DNA of 9,154 nucleotides from Rhodospirillales bacterium (GTDB taxonomy: Bacteria; Pseudomonadota; Alphaproteobacteria; Rhodospirillales; JAPHTL01): contig JAPHTL010000012.1 of the NCBI GenBank assembly GCA_026193355.1, positions 1 to 9,154 of the forward strand. Direction: 5' to 3'. The notes under the pieces are model-generated. The model searched no databases and was not told where the DNA came from. It saw only the letters and a list, made by a program, of their open reading frames with translations. Positions 1-6,315 of this stretch are shown in pieces. The first letter of the stretch is position 1. Each line of letters opens with the position of its first letter. The translations under genes and the position numbers were made by a program.

Positions 1-186
1 ATGGCGGCGCTTCAGCCGGGCGGCGACCACGTGATGTTCATGGGCCTGAATGCCCCCCTCAAGGAAGGCGACACCTTCCCGCTGACCCTTGTTTTCAAGA
101 ACGCCGGCGAAGTCACCATCAACGTGACCGTCAAGGCCGCTGGCGCGATGGGCGCAGGATCCATGAAAATGCCCATGAAGCACTGA
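1..186 (+). CDS. PCu(A)C copper chaperone, C-terminal part (5' end outside window)
   Basis: This is the last 61 codons of a periplasmic copper chaperone of the PCu(A)C (DUF461) family. The family carries Cu(I) to the CuA centre of aa3 oxidase or to cbb3 oxidase assembly. Visible signs are the run LQPGGDHVMFMGLNAPLKEGD and the closing strands FPLTLVFKNAGEVTINVTV, which match the end of the cupredoxin-like fold. H10 and M12 form the HxM half of the family's copper motif; the upstream His/Met half is outside the window. After the fold comes a short tail rich in methionine and histidine (MGAGSMKMPMKH), which could add copper ligands. The ATG at position 1 is almost certainly an internal methionine, because the family is usually about 150-170 residues with a signal peptide. 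The gene ends in TGA at 184-186, followed by a strong terminator. The family call is firm; the copper role is inferred from the family. Confidence 0.88.
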   Translation: MAALQPGGDHVMFMGLNAPLKEGDTFPLTLVFKNAGEVTINVTVKAAGAMGAGSMKMPMKH

Positions 187-217
187 TATCTGTCAGAGCC
201 TCATATGCCCACACAAT

Positions 218-254
218 AAAAGCGGGCGGTGTCCTGGACACCGCCCGCTTTTTT
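218..254. terminator. Bidirectional Rho-independent terminator between convergent genes
   Basis: A perfect 17-bp inverted repeat (218-234 and 236-252) has a GC-rich core, GCGGGCGGTGTCC, flanked by A residues on the left and T residues on the right. The arms are separated by one base, so the real hairpin must open a few central pairs to form its loop. The T run (249-254) serves the + strand copper chaperone gene, and the A run (218-221) gives a shorter U tract for the - strand activator gene ending at 288. Confidence 0.9.
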
Positions 255-287
255 CATGCCTTGATGTGCTGCGCTGGATTGCCTGGT

Positions 288-1262
288 TCAGGCAATCTCG
301 TACTTCTTCATCCGATACAGCATGGTGTCTCGGGTCAGGCCGAGAAGCCGCGCTGCCCTGCTTCTGTTTCCGCGCGCCTTTTCGAGCGCCTGACGTATCA
401 AGGTTTCCTCAAGCTCGGAAAGGTTAAGCCCGCCATCAGGCAGACTGATTGAATATCCGGCGGACGACTTCGGCCGAGAGACCGCATCGCTGATTTCACG
501 CGGCAGATGATCAGGCTGCACAACACGCCCTCCCATCAGAATGACCATGCGTTCACAGAAGTTCCGCGCCTCGCGGATATTTCCGGGCCAGCCATAGCCG
601 CGCAGGATTTTTGTCGCTTCACGGCTGAATGTTGGGGCTTCAACGCCATGGGTTTCAGCAAACATCTTTGTCAGGCCCGCCATCAGAAGCGGCAGATCGC
701 CCGTCCGCTCACGCAAGGCGGGCAGTTCAAGCGGAACGACATTCAGACGATAGAACAGGTCTTCCCTGAAACGACCCTCGCGAACAAGGTCGGCCAAATC
801 ACGATTGGTGGCAGCGGCAACCCGTGTATCCACCTGAACTGTGCGGGCCTCACCGACCGGCTGGCACTCGCCACTTTCCAGAAAACGCAGGAGTTTCGCC
901 TGCGCGGAAAGGGGCAGCTCGCCGATTTCGTCGAGAAAAAGCGTTCCTCCCTCTGCGGCGCGAATCCGCCCCAGATTGTCGCGCTCGGCCCCTGTGAACG
1001 ACCCCTTGCGATGACCGAACAGTTCCGTCTCCACAAGGCCCTCGGGAAGGGCCGCGCAGTTGATGACCACGAAGGGGCCACCCGCGCGTTTGCTGTGATC
1101 GTGGATGGCATGCGCCAGCAATTCCTTGCCGGTCCCGCTTTCACCCTGGATCAGGACAGTCACGTCGGCCGCTGCGGCGACCTGCGCCGTTCTGAGAACG
1201 GCGAGAAGCTCCGGCGATTCCCCGATAAACAACTGATCGAATTCCATGGCGTTCTCGTTCAT
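288..1262 (-). CDS. Sigma-54-dependent transcriptional activator without a receiver or sensor domain
   Basis: This protein (324 aa) is a bacterial enhancer-binding protein that would use ATP hydrolysis to open sigma-54 RNA polymerase promoters. The AAA+ domain begins almost at the N-terminus. It has Walker A GESGTGKE (about residues 40-47), the sigma-54 contact loop in the form GSFTGA (87-92), Walker B LFLDEIGEL (108-116), an REDLFYRL arginine-finger region (166-173), and sensor II GWPGNIRE (224-231). The C-terminus is a Fis-type helix-turn-helix (GNRSRAARLLGLTRDT, about 298-313). No receiver, GAF or PAS domain precedes the AAA+ core, so the layout and length resemble PspF. Start: ATG 1262-1260 overlaps the TGA of the upstream membrane-protein gene (ATGA), which suggests translational coupling. 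A TTG at 1283 would add seven residues and is less likely. Co-expression with a TauE/SafE-like protein suggests a role in metal or redox homeostasis, but the target promoters are unknown. GSFTGA instead of GAFTGA keeps the key threonine. Confidence 0.9.
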   Translation of the reverse strand: MNENAMEFDQLFIGESPELLAVLRTAQVAAAADVTVLIQGESGTGKELLAHAIHDHSKRAGGPFVVINCAALPEGLVETELFGHRKGSFTGAERDNLGRIRAAEGGTLFLDEIGELPLSAQAKLLRFLESGECQPVGEARTVQVDTRVAAATNRDLADLVREGRFREDLFYRLNVVPLELPALRERTGDLPLLMAGLTKMFAETHGVEAPTFSREATKILRGYGWPGNIREARNFCERMVILMGGRVVQPDHLPREISDAVSRPKSSAGYSISLPDGGLNLSELEETLIRQALEKARGNRSRAARLLGLTRDTMLYRMKKYEIA

Positions 1263-1975
1263 TGAATTTCGCACGTAGGACAATCCCCCTCGGCACCGCC
1301 GACATAGACCAGGCTGACAATCCCCATAATGACAATCGCCGCGCCAATAACTCGACGCGCCCCCTGACCACGCATCATGCTTGCAAGCCAGCGGGAAAAG
1401 ACCGTCGTCGACATCATAGCAGGAAATGTCCCCACCCCGAACATAACTAAGATCAAGAAACCTTCAAACGCGCCACCGGAAGATGCCGCCCAAAGCCCTG
1501 CGGAATAGACCAGTCCGCAAGGCAGCCACCCCCAGATCGCACCGTACGCAAGGGCGGTGAAAGGATTTCGCACAGGCAAAAGCCGCCGCCCCAACGGTTC
1601 AAGTTTTCGCCAAAGGGGGATGCCTATGCGTTCCAGTCGCGCGAACGACGGAAACCACCCGGCAACATAGAGACCAGCCCCAACAACGAACGCGGCGGCG
1701 AAAATACGCAGGATCAGGTGACCGTTATGTGGACTTGTCGCCGCCGTGATTTCCGCCCCGAACGCACCGGCAAGAGAACCAATGACGGCATAGCTGGCGA
1801 TTCTGCCGCCGTTATAGGCAAAAGCGAAAATGAACAACGCGCCCGACCTTTGTCGGATATCGGGGGGGAGGCTGAGCCCCAAGGCTCCCGCAATGCCGCC
1901 ACACATGCCAATGCAGTGGGCGCTGCTGAAAAGCCCAAGAAGGAAGGCTATACCAAGATTCGTCGGGTCAATCAT
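1259..1975 (-). CDS. TauE/SafE (DsbD_2-like) integral membrane protein with paired cysteine motifs
   Basis: This 238-aa polytopic membrane protein has about six predicted helices in two halves, as in the TauE/SafE and DsbD_2 (cytochrome c biogenesis transmembrane) families. The first half carries FSSAHCIGMCGGIAGALG near the N-terminus. The second half carries GWLPCGLVYSAGLWAA and a GVGTFPAMM segment, the usual landmarks of this subgroup. It ends in GDCPTCEIQ, a CxxC after the last helix. Many databases call such proteins sulfite exporters. This His/Cys-rich subgroup more often sits near cytochrome oxidase and copper genes, so metal or thiol transport in the inner membrane is at least as likely. 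ATG 1975 was chosen because residues 2-8 lead straight into the first helix; an in-frame GTG at 1999 would add eight residues. No strong ribosome binding site precedes either start. It is first in an operon with the sigma-54 activator. The substrate is unknown. Confidence 0.82.
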   Translation of the reverse strand: MIDPTNLGIAFLLGLFSSAHCIGMCGGIAGALGLSLPPDIRQRSGALFIFAFAYNGGRIASYAVIGSLAGAFGAEITAATSPHNGHLILRIFAAAFVVGAGLYVAGWFPSFARLERIGIPLWRKLEPLGRRLLPVRNPFTALAYGAIWGWLPCGLVYSAGLWAASSGGAFEGFLILVMFGVGTFPAMMSTTVFSRWLASMMRGQGARRVIGAAIVIMGIVSLVYVGGAEGDCPTCEIQ

Positions 1976-2124
1976 AACTACGGAGCCACATGAAACCACA
2001 TATCCGGGAAACGACCCTCGCCCCGGAGCATCCTTGGGAATAGCACGGCCTTTCGACCAACGCTAATGTCCAAGATCAAGAATAAGCACCCTTCATTCCC
2101 CACAGCGACGCACACGCCATTCGG

Positions 2125-2153
2125 TTGACAGGCAAGGGTACGCACCCCATCAT
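2125..2153 (+). promoter_or_regulatory. Candidate sigma-70 promoter for the secreted protein gene at 2214
   Basis: A perfect -35 hexamer TTGACA (2125-2130) is followed after 17 bp by CATCAT (2148-2153), which matches TATAAT at four of six positions. Transcription would begin near 2160, leaving a leader of about 55 bases before the ATG at 2214. The -10 is weak, so this is a suggestion only. Confidence 0.4.
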
Positions 2154-2213
2154 CACGCGATTCAGGAAAACATCCTGACAAAACCAGAAACATATGCAGG
2201 CTAAGAGACACGC

Positions 2214-2831
2214 ATGAAGCGCTTCGCCATCCACGTTTTTTCGATATCCGCTCTTTGCAGCGCCCTCATGTTCACGCCTGCGTTCGCGGATGGCGTTGTC
2301 AATGCGGTGTCGTACCAACCCCTTCCGGCCTCGCCATTGATCGCCGTCGAACCACTCGACGATTCGGCCGATTCGAAAGCCATGCAGGTGGATTTCGTCC
2401 AGGCGCTCAAGGCGAAGGGGTTCACGATCACCGGAGTCGATGACGCCACCCTCGTCTTCACCTTCGCGACCAGCAATATCATGGGCGCGTGGTCAAAGGG
2501 TGACCGTCGAACCATTCTGGAAATCGACAGATCCGGCGGCAAAAGCGACGAAGACGACGTGGACAACAAGGTGATGCTGAACATTTACAACAGCAGCCGA
2601 GGCGCCCTCGTCAACAAGGGGAGCGGCGATTCGAAATCGGCCACGCATCCGGCAAAATATCGGATCGACGTAACCCTTGATGACCGCAAGGCAAAACAGC
2701 GAATTTGGCAGGCTTGGGCTACCGCCGATGTCGAGCGTGGCGATTCGTACACGCTGACCAAATCAATGATCCCGGTCCTGAGTGGCATTATCGGGCAGAC
2801 GGTCCGCCGGCAGGGATTCTCTGTCCCTTGA
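2214..2831 (+). CDS. Small secreted (periplasmic) protein of unknown function
   Basis: I do not recognise this 205-aa protein with confidence. It has a clear Sec signal peptide: a K/R-containing start, a hydrophobic stretch to about residue 20, and a TPAFA|D cleavage site after residue 25. The mature part is polar, with no membrane segment. It contains VDFVQALKAKGFTITG followed by a beta-rich stretch (ATLVFTFATSN), and later YRIDVTLDDRKAKQRIWQAWATADV and a terminal helix ending VRRQGFSVP. The pattern of a helix ending in 'KGF', then a 'DATLVF' strand, then a 'W.AWA' strand recalls DUF4136-type envelope proteins, but only faintly. The cysteine in the signal peptide (C15) does not form a good lipobox, so a soluble periplasmic protein is favoured. 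AAGAG (2203-2207) precedes the ATG by six bases. The gene stands alone: a possible promoter lies upstream and a strong terminator closes it. Confidence 0.8.
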   Translation: MKRFAIHVFSISALCSALMFTPAFADGVVNAVSYQPLPASPLIAVEPLDDSADSKAMQVDFVQALKAKGFTITGVDDATLVFTFATSNIMGAWSKGDRRTILEIDRSGGKSDEDDVDNKVMLNIYNSSRGALVNKGSGDSKSATHPAKYRIDVTLDDRKAKQRIWQAWATADVERGDSYTLTKSMIPVLSGIIGQTVRRQGFSVP

Positions 2832-2844
2832 GGGCAACGCAGAC

Positions 2845-2884
2845 GGATAAAAAAGGGCCGCAGCAATGCGGCCCTTTTTTATCC
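2845..2884. terminator. Bidirectional Rho-independent terminator
   Basis: A perfect 17-bp inverted repeat (2845-2861 and 2868-2884) encloses the six-base loop AGCAAT. Its core AGGGCCGC/GCGGCCCT is flanked by six A residues (2849-2854) and six T residues (2875-2880), so it can stop transcription from both the + strand gene ending at 2831 and the - strand permease gene ending at 2900. Confidence 0.93.
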
Positions 2885-2899
2885 ACAAATCGTGCTTCG

Positions 2900-4438
2900 T
2901 CAGGCGATGGCATTCAGAAGGAAGAACAACAGGGCGGAAAGGAGCGCCGCCGCTGGCACGGTGATGATCCATGCGGAAATAATTGTGGTCAGATGAACGC
3001 GGCGCACCAGCTTCCTTCGCCGGGCCTTTTCCATCTTTTTTGCAAGCTTGTCCTCGTTCGACATTGGCGCGCTTTCCGCTCCACTGTCGTCGACTGCGGC
3101 ATCCTCGGGAATTTCAATGGCAATGGCTTCGATCGCCCTGCGGCGACGCTGCCTGTGCGCAATGAATTCCCGCAGAAAGCCGACCCCGAACACTGCGCCG
3201 ACGGCGATATGCGTGGAACTGACCGGCAGCCCAAGGGCGGAAGCGATCAGAACCGTGATCGCAGCCGATAACGCCACGGTGAAAGCCCGAACGCGATCAA
3301 GCTTGGTTATCTTCTCACCGACCATCCGGATCAGTTTGGGGCCGTACAGAACCAGCCCCGCAGCAATACCCGCAGCACCGATGGCCATGACCCATATGGG
3401 CACACGAACCTTGGTCTGGATCATGCCGGTTGTTGCCGTTTCGACGATCGCAGCCAGCGGCCCGATCGCATTGGCGACATCGTTCGCGCCGTGTGCGAAC
3501 GATAGAAGCGCTGCGGAACAGATCAGCGGAATCGTAAACAGGCTGCTGATCGACTTCCGCCTGTTTTCAAGGGTTGCCGCCTTGCGGGTAATTATCGGAC
3601 GGACAAGAAAATAGCTTGCGGCAAAAATGGCTGCGCCGAGCATGAGGATGCTCGGCAAGCCTGGCTTCCACAAGTGCTTCAGGCCCTTCATCACCAGATA
3701 CATGGAGAAGGTGGCCGCCATGACGGCCACCAAGACGGGAACCCACCTTTGCGCGGCGGATATCTTGTCATCCCTGAACAAGATGCAAAATTTGATGAAG
3801 GCCAGAAATCCGGCGGCTATCAGGCCACCGAGAAAGGGCGATATCACCCAACTTGCGGCGATCGCACCCATCGTCGGCCAGTTGACGGCGGCGAAGCCTG
3901 TCGCTGCTATACCCGCCCCCATGACGCCGCCGACGACCGCATGGGTCGTCGAAACAGGCGCACCAAACACTGTCGCCATGTTGACCCACGCAGCCGCCGC
4001 CATAAGCGCAGCCATCATCGCCAGAATGAAGGTGCGGCTATCAGGCATCAGGTCCGGAGAAATGATCCCCTTCGAAATGGTTTTGACGACATCGCCACCC
4101 GCAACAATCGCCCCGGCCGCTTCGAAAACGGCGGCGATCACAAGGGCGCCACCCATGGTCAGGGCCTTGGACCCGACGGCTGGACCGACATTGTTGGCAA
4201 CATCGTTGGCGCCGATATTCAGGGCCATGTAACCGCCAAGGAGGCCTGCGGCTATGATAAACAAGCTGTTTTCAGCGCCGCCACTATGGAAGGCTGCAAC
4301 GGCGACAACACCGATCAGGAACAGCAAAGCCATACCGAACTTCGCCGGGCGCTGACTCCTTTCCAGAGCCGCAGCCTCCAGGTGGCTGATTTGCTTCAGA
4401 TCCTTGTGGAGTTTCTTGTAATCGTGCGGTTGCGCCAT
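2900..4438 (-). CDS. PiT-family inorganic phosphate permease
   Basis: This is an inner-membrane low-affinity phosphate transporter of the PiT (PHO4) family, which co-transports phosphate, usually as a metal-phosphate complex, with protons or Na+. The 512-aa sequence shows the family's internal duplication. The signature GANDVANNVGP (76-86) is repeated as GANDVANAIGP (317-327), and VSTTHAVVGG (162-171) is repeated as VSSTHIAVGA (406-415). About 10-12 membrane segments lie between. A charged cytoplasmic N-terminal extension of about 35 residues and a basic/acidic loop (about 428-480, with a run of arginines then an acidic stretch) precede the final helix. A G-rich sequence (GGGGGGAG) lies about 11 bases before the ATG. 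A possible -10 (TAAAAT, - strand, 4513-4518) lies upstream with only a weak -35, and I saw no convincing Pho box. No DUF47/PhoU-like partner gene is adjacent. The family is certain; the substrate comes from family knowledge. Confidence 0.94.
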   Translation of the reverse strand: MAQPHDYKKLHKDLKQISHLEAAALERSQRPAKFGMALLFLIGVVAVAAFHSGGAENSLFIIAAGLLGGYMALNIGANDVANNVGPAVGSKALTMGGALVIAAVFEAAGAIVAGGDVVKTISKGIISPDLMPDSRTFILAMMAALMAAAAWVNMATVFGAPVSTTHAVVGGVMGAGIAATGFAAVNWPTMGAIAASWVISPFLGGLIAAGFLAFIKFCILFRDDKISAAQRWVPVLVAVMAATFSMYLVMKGLKHLWKPGLPSILMLGAAIFAASYFLVRPIITRKAATLENRRKSISSLFTIPLICSAALLSFAHGANDVANAIGPLAAIVETATTGMIQTKVRVPIWVMAIGAAGIAAGLVLYGPKLIRMVGEKITKLDRVRAFTVALSAAITVLIASALGLPVSSTHIAVGAVFGVGFLREFIAHRQRRRRAIEAIAIEIPEDAAVDDSGAESAPMSNEDKLAKKMEKARRRKLVRRVHLTTIISAWIITVPAAALLSALLFFLLNAIA

Positions 4439-4566
4439 GATCGGCCCCGCTCCCCCCGTTACTCTGGTCTTCGCGGAATGTTTAAAGAAAACTGCCCCGG
4501 TGGGCCACAGCTATTTTAGCCCGGAGTTTATGATACACAGAATCTTGCTTTTCCTAAGGATAGAGC

Positions 4567-4595
4567 GTGACCGGCCATCCCCCCATTGCTAGGAT
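4567..4595 (+). promoter_or_regulatory. Candidate sigma-70 promoter for the thermonuclease-like/hisZ/purA genes
   Basis: GTGACC (4567-4572), a 17-bp spacer and TAGGAT (4590-4595) form a plausible housekeeping promoter. Each hexamer matches the consensus at four of six positions, and the TGCTAGGATGCGCC context looks typical of alphaproteobacterial -10 regions. Transcription would start near 4602, about 27 bases before the ATG at 4629. It is the only candidate seen upstream of the + strand gene run. Confidence 0.42.
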
Positions 4596-4628
4596 GCGCC
4601 CGCCACGATCTTAAATGAGGGGTTTTTC

Positions 4629-5108
4629 ATGCTACGCGCCGCATTCTTGCTTCTTTTCGGCATGGGGATTGCCGTACAGACATTGCCTGCGCGGGCGGAA
4701 ATCGCCGGCCATGCAGAGGTTGTCGACGGAAACACGCTGAAACTCAACGGGCAGACCCTCGTTCTTTTTGGCATCAATGCGCCGAGCATGCACGAATATT
4801 GCCAGACGCGCCGTGGTGAAACATACCCGTGTGGCGAAGCGGCAAGCCGGACCCTGAAGGTCGTGATGCAGAACAAGGATGTGGTCTGCACGGAAAAGGG
4901 ACCGGACCATCGCGGCGTCATGCGGGTCATCTGCACGGTTGACGGCGCAGACCTCAACAGGGTTCTTATCCTCAATGGATGGGCGGTCGCCTACAGGGAA
5001 GAAAGCGAAATGTATCTTTACGATCAGCGCGCCGCCTGGGCGACACGTGAAGGCATGTGGAAGAGCATTGCGTTCCGCGCCGAGGACGTAAAAGGCCGCA
5101 AACCCTGA
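4629..5108 (+). CDS. Secreted thermonuclease (SNase)-fold protein with degenerate active site
   Basis: This 159-aa protein has a signal peptide (cleavage after ARA, residue 23) and a staphylococcal nuclease-like domain: GHAEVVDGNTLKLNGQTLVLFGINAPS (28-53, split here as the first strands), then a helix, VDGADLNRVLILNGWAVAY (104-122) and a terminal EGMWK (141-145). SNase-family enzymes cut DNA or RNA using Asp21, Arg35, Glu43 and Arg87. In my by-eye alignment these positions are Asn35, Val45, Ser53 and Val97, so nuclease activity is doubtful and the domain may bind a ligand instead. Four cysteines (58, 68, 87, 102) could form two disulfides in the periplasm. GAGGGG (4617-4622) lies six bases before the ATG, supporting this start. 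The gene diverges from the phosphate permease and ends 30 bp before hisZ without a terminator, so it may lead the hisZ-purA transcript. The family call is good; activity is uncertain. Confidence 0.87.
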   Translation: MLRAAFLLLFGMGIAVQTLPARAEIAGHAEVVDGNTLKLNGQTLVLFGINAPSMHEYCQTRRGETYPCGEAASRTLKVVMQNKDVVCTEKGPDHRGVMRVICTVDGADLNRVLILNGWAVAYREESEMYLYDQRAAWATREGMWKSIAFRAEDVKGRKP

Positions 5109-5138
5109 ACGGAAGCGCATCCGAACGGATATCAAGGA

Positions 5139-6293
5139 ATGAACGAACCCATCAACAAAGCCCTGCTTCCAGCCGGCCTGAGTGACCTCCTCCCCCCTGC
5201 TGCCGCCCATGAAGCGCGGGTGGTGGAACAAGTCATGGCCGCGTTCGACGCAAGAGGCTACGAACGGGTGAAGCCGCCCCTTATCGAGTTCGAGGAAAAC
5301 CTGATCGCCGACAGCGGCGCGGCAACGGCATTCCAGATGTTCAGACTCATGGATCCTGTATCCCAAAGGATGATGGGACTGCGCCCGGATATGACCGTAC
5401 AGGTCGGACGTATCGCAACGACGCGGCTTCAGGGGGCCACCCGCCCCCTGCGCCTCGGCTACGCCGGTCAGGTTTTGCGCGTCAAGGGATCCCAGTTGAG
5501 GCCGGAACGGCAGTTCGGCCAGATCGGCGCGGAACTTATCGGTTCCACCTCTCCCGCCGGGGACGCAGAAATCATTCTTATGGCTTACGAGGCCCTGCAC
5601 ACCATTGGAATCGAAGGGCTTTCCGTCGATCTTGGGCTGCCGGTCCTTGTTTCATCGATCTGCGACAGCGCGAGTATTTCAGGGAATAACGCGGATACGC
5701 TGCGGGCAGCCCTGGACAGGAAAGACGCGGCGGCGGTTTCCGCCACCGGCGGAGAATCGGCCCGCATTTTTTCAGCCCTGCTTGAAGCCGCCGGTCCTGC
5801 CGATAACGCCTTGCGTATAATTGCCGGGCTTGATCTTCCGGCGGCCGCACGTGCGGAATGGAAGCGTCTGGTTTCCGTTGTCGAGCAGGTAAAGGCGGAA
5901 GCGCCGGATCTGATCCTGACCATCGATCCCGTGGAAAACCGGGGGTACGAGTACCATACCGGTGTGACCTTCACCTTTTTCGCCCTCTCTGTTCGCGGCG
6001 AACTTGGACGGGGCGGTCGTTATCCCGCGGGCGAAGCGGGTGAGCCGGCTACCGGCGTCACCCTGTTCACCGACACCATCATGCGCGCCCTGCCCAATGC
6101 CGAACGTGAAAGGCGCGTCTACCTGCCGCACGGTTCGGAGGCAAGGGACGGCGCAAAACTGCGCGCCGATGGCTGGCGCACCGTCAGCGAGCTTGAGAAT
6201 ACACCCGAGACGCAGGAACATAAGACCAGGGCGCGCGCCCTGAATTGCACCCATCTATTGGAGGGCGGCTCACCCCGCCCTCTGGACGAATGA
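5139..6293 (+). CDS. hisZ: ATP phosphoribosyltransferase regulatory subunit HisZ
   Basis: HisZ is a catalytically inactive histidyl-tRNA synthetase paralogue. It pairs with short-form HisG to make ATP phosphoribosyltransferase, the first enzyme of histidine synthesis, and takes part in feedback inhibition by histidine. The 384-aa sequence has the class II synthetase-like core: PAGLSDLLP (11-19), MFRLMDPVSQRMMGLRPDMT (67-86, motif 2 region), RQFGQIGAELIG (124-135), YEYHTGVTF (270-278) and GRGGRY (290-295). The last two replace the histidine-binding segments of true HisS, and the anticodon-binding domain is absent, so HisS is excluded. The ATG at 5139 directly abuts AAGGA; a GGAT at 5126-5129 is better spaced as a ribosome binding site. 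hisG is not in the window, so the two subunits are encoded apart here or hisG lies outside. The gene is 22 bp from purA, an arrangement I associate with alphaproteobacteria. Confidence 0.94.
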   Translation: MNEPINKALLPAGLSDLLPPAAAHEARVVEQVMAAFDARGYERVKPPLIEFEENLIADSGAATAFQMFRLMDPVSQRMMGLRPDMTVQVGRIATTRLQGATRPLRLGYAGQVLRVKGSQLRPERQFGQIGAELIGSTSPAGDAEIILMAYEALHTIGIEGLSVDLGLPVLVSSICDSASISGNNADTLRAALDRKDAAAVSATGGESARIFSALLEAAGPADNALRIIAGLDLPAAARAEWKRLVSVVEQVKAEAPDLILTIDPVENRGYEYHTGVTFTFFALSVRGELGRGGRYPAGEAGEPATGVTLFTDTIMRALPNAERERRVYLPHGSEARDGAKLRADGWRTVSELENTPETQEHKTRARALNCTHLLEGGSPRPLDE

Positions 6294-6315
6294 TCAAAGC
6301 GGAGGCCTGAACCAA

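Noticed and set aside
507..1265. 252-codon + strand frame opposite the sigma-54 activator gene
   Set aside because: It is antisense to a gene with complete AAA+ and HTH motifs. The translation shows no family pattern and is explained by codon bias on the opposite strand.
2131..2148. Sigma-54-like -24/-12 promoter on the - strand, upstream of the membrane-protein operon
   Set aside because: The reverse complement contains GGGTGCG and CTTGC elements, but the GG and GC doublets are 11 bases apart instead of the required 10, and the -24 element is poor.
3674..4519. 281-codon + strand frame opposite the phosphate permease gene
   Set aside because: The permease frame carries duplicated signature motifs. 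The antisense translation is an arginine/histidine-rich low-information product.
4632..5600. 322-codon - strand frame across the thermonuclease-like gene and the start of hisZ
   Set aside because: It covers two genes with recognisable families, ribosome-site support and correct lengths, and has no domain of its own.
5139..6293. Histidyl-tRNA synthetase instead of HisZ
   Set aside because: The histidine-binding motifs are altered, the anticodon-binding domain is missing, and the length of 384 residues fits HisZ.
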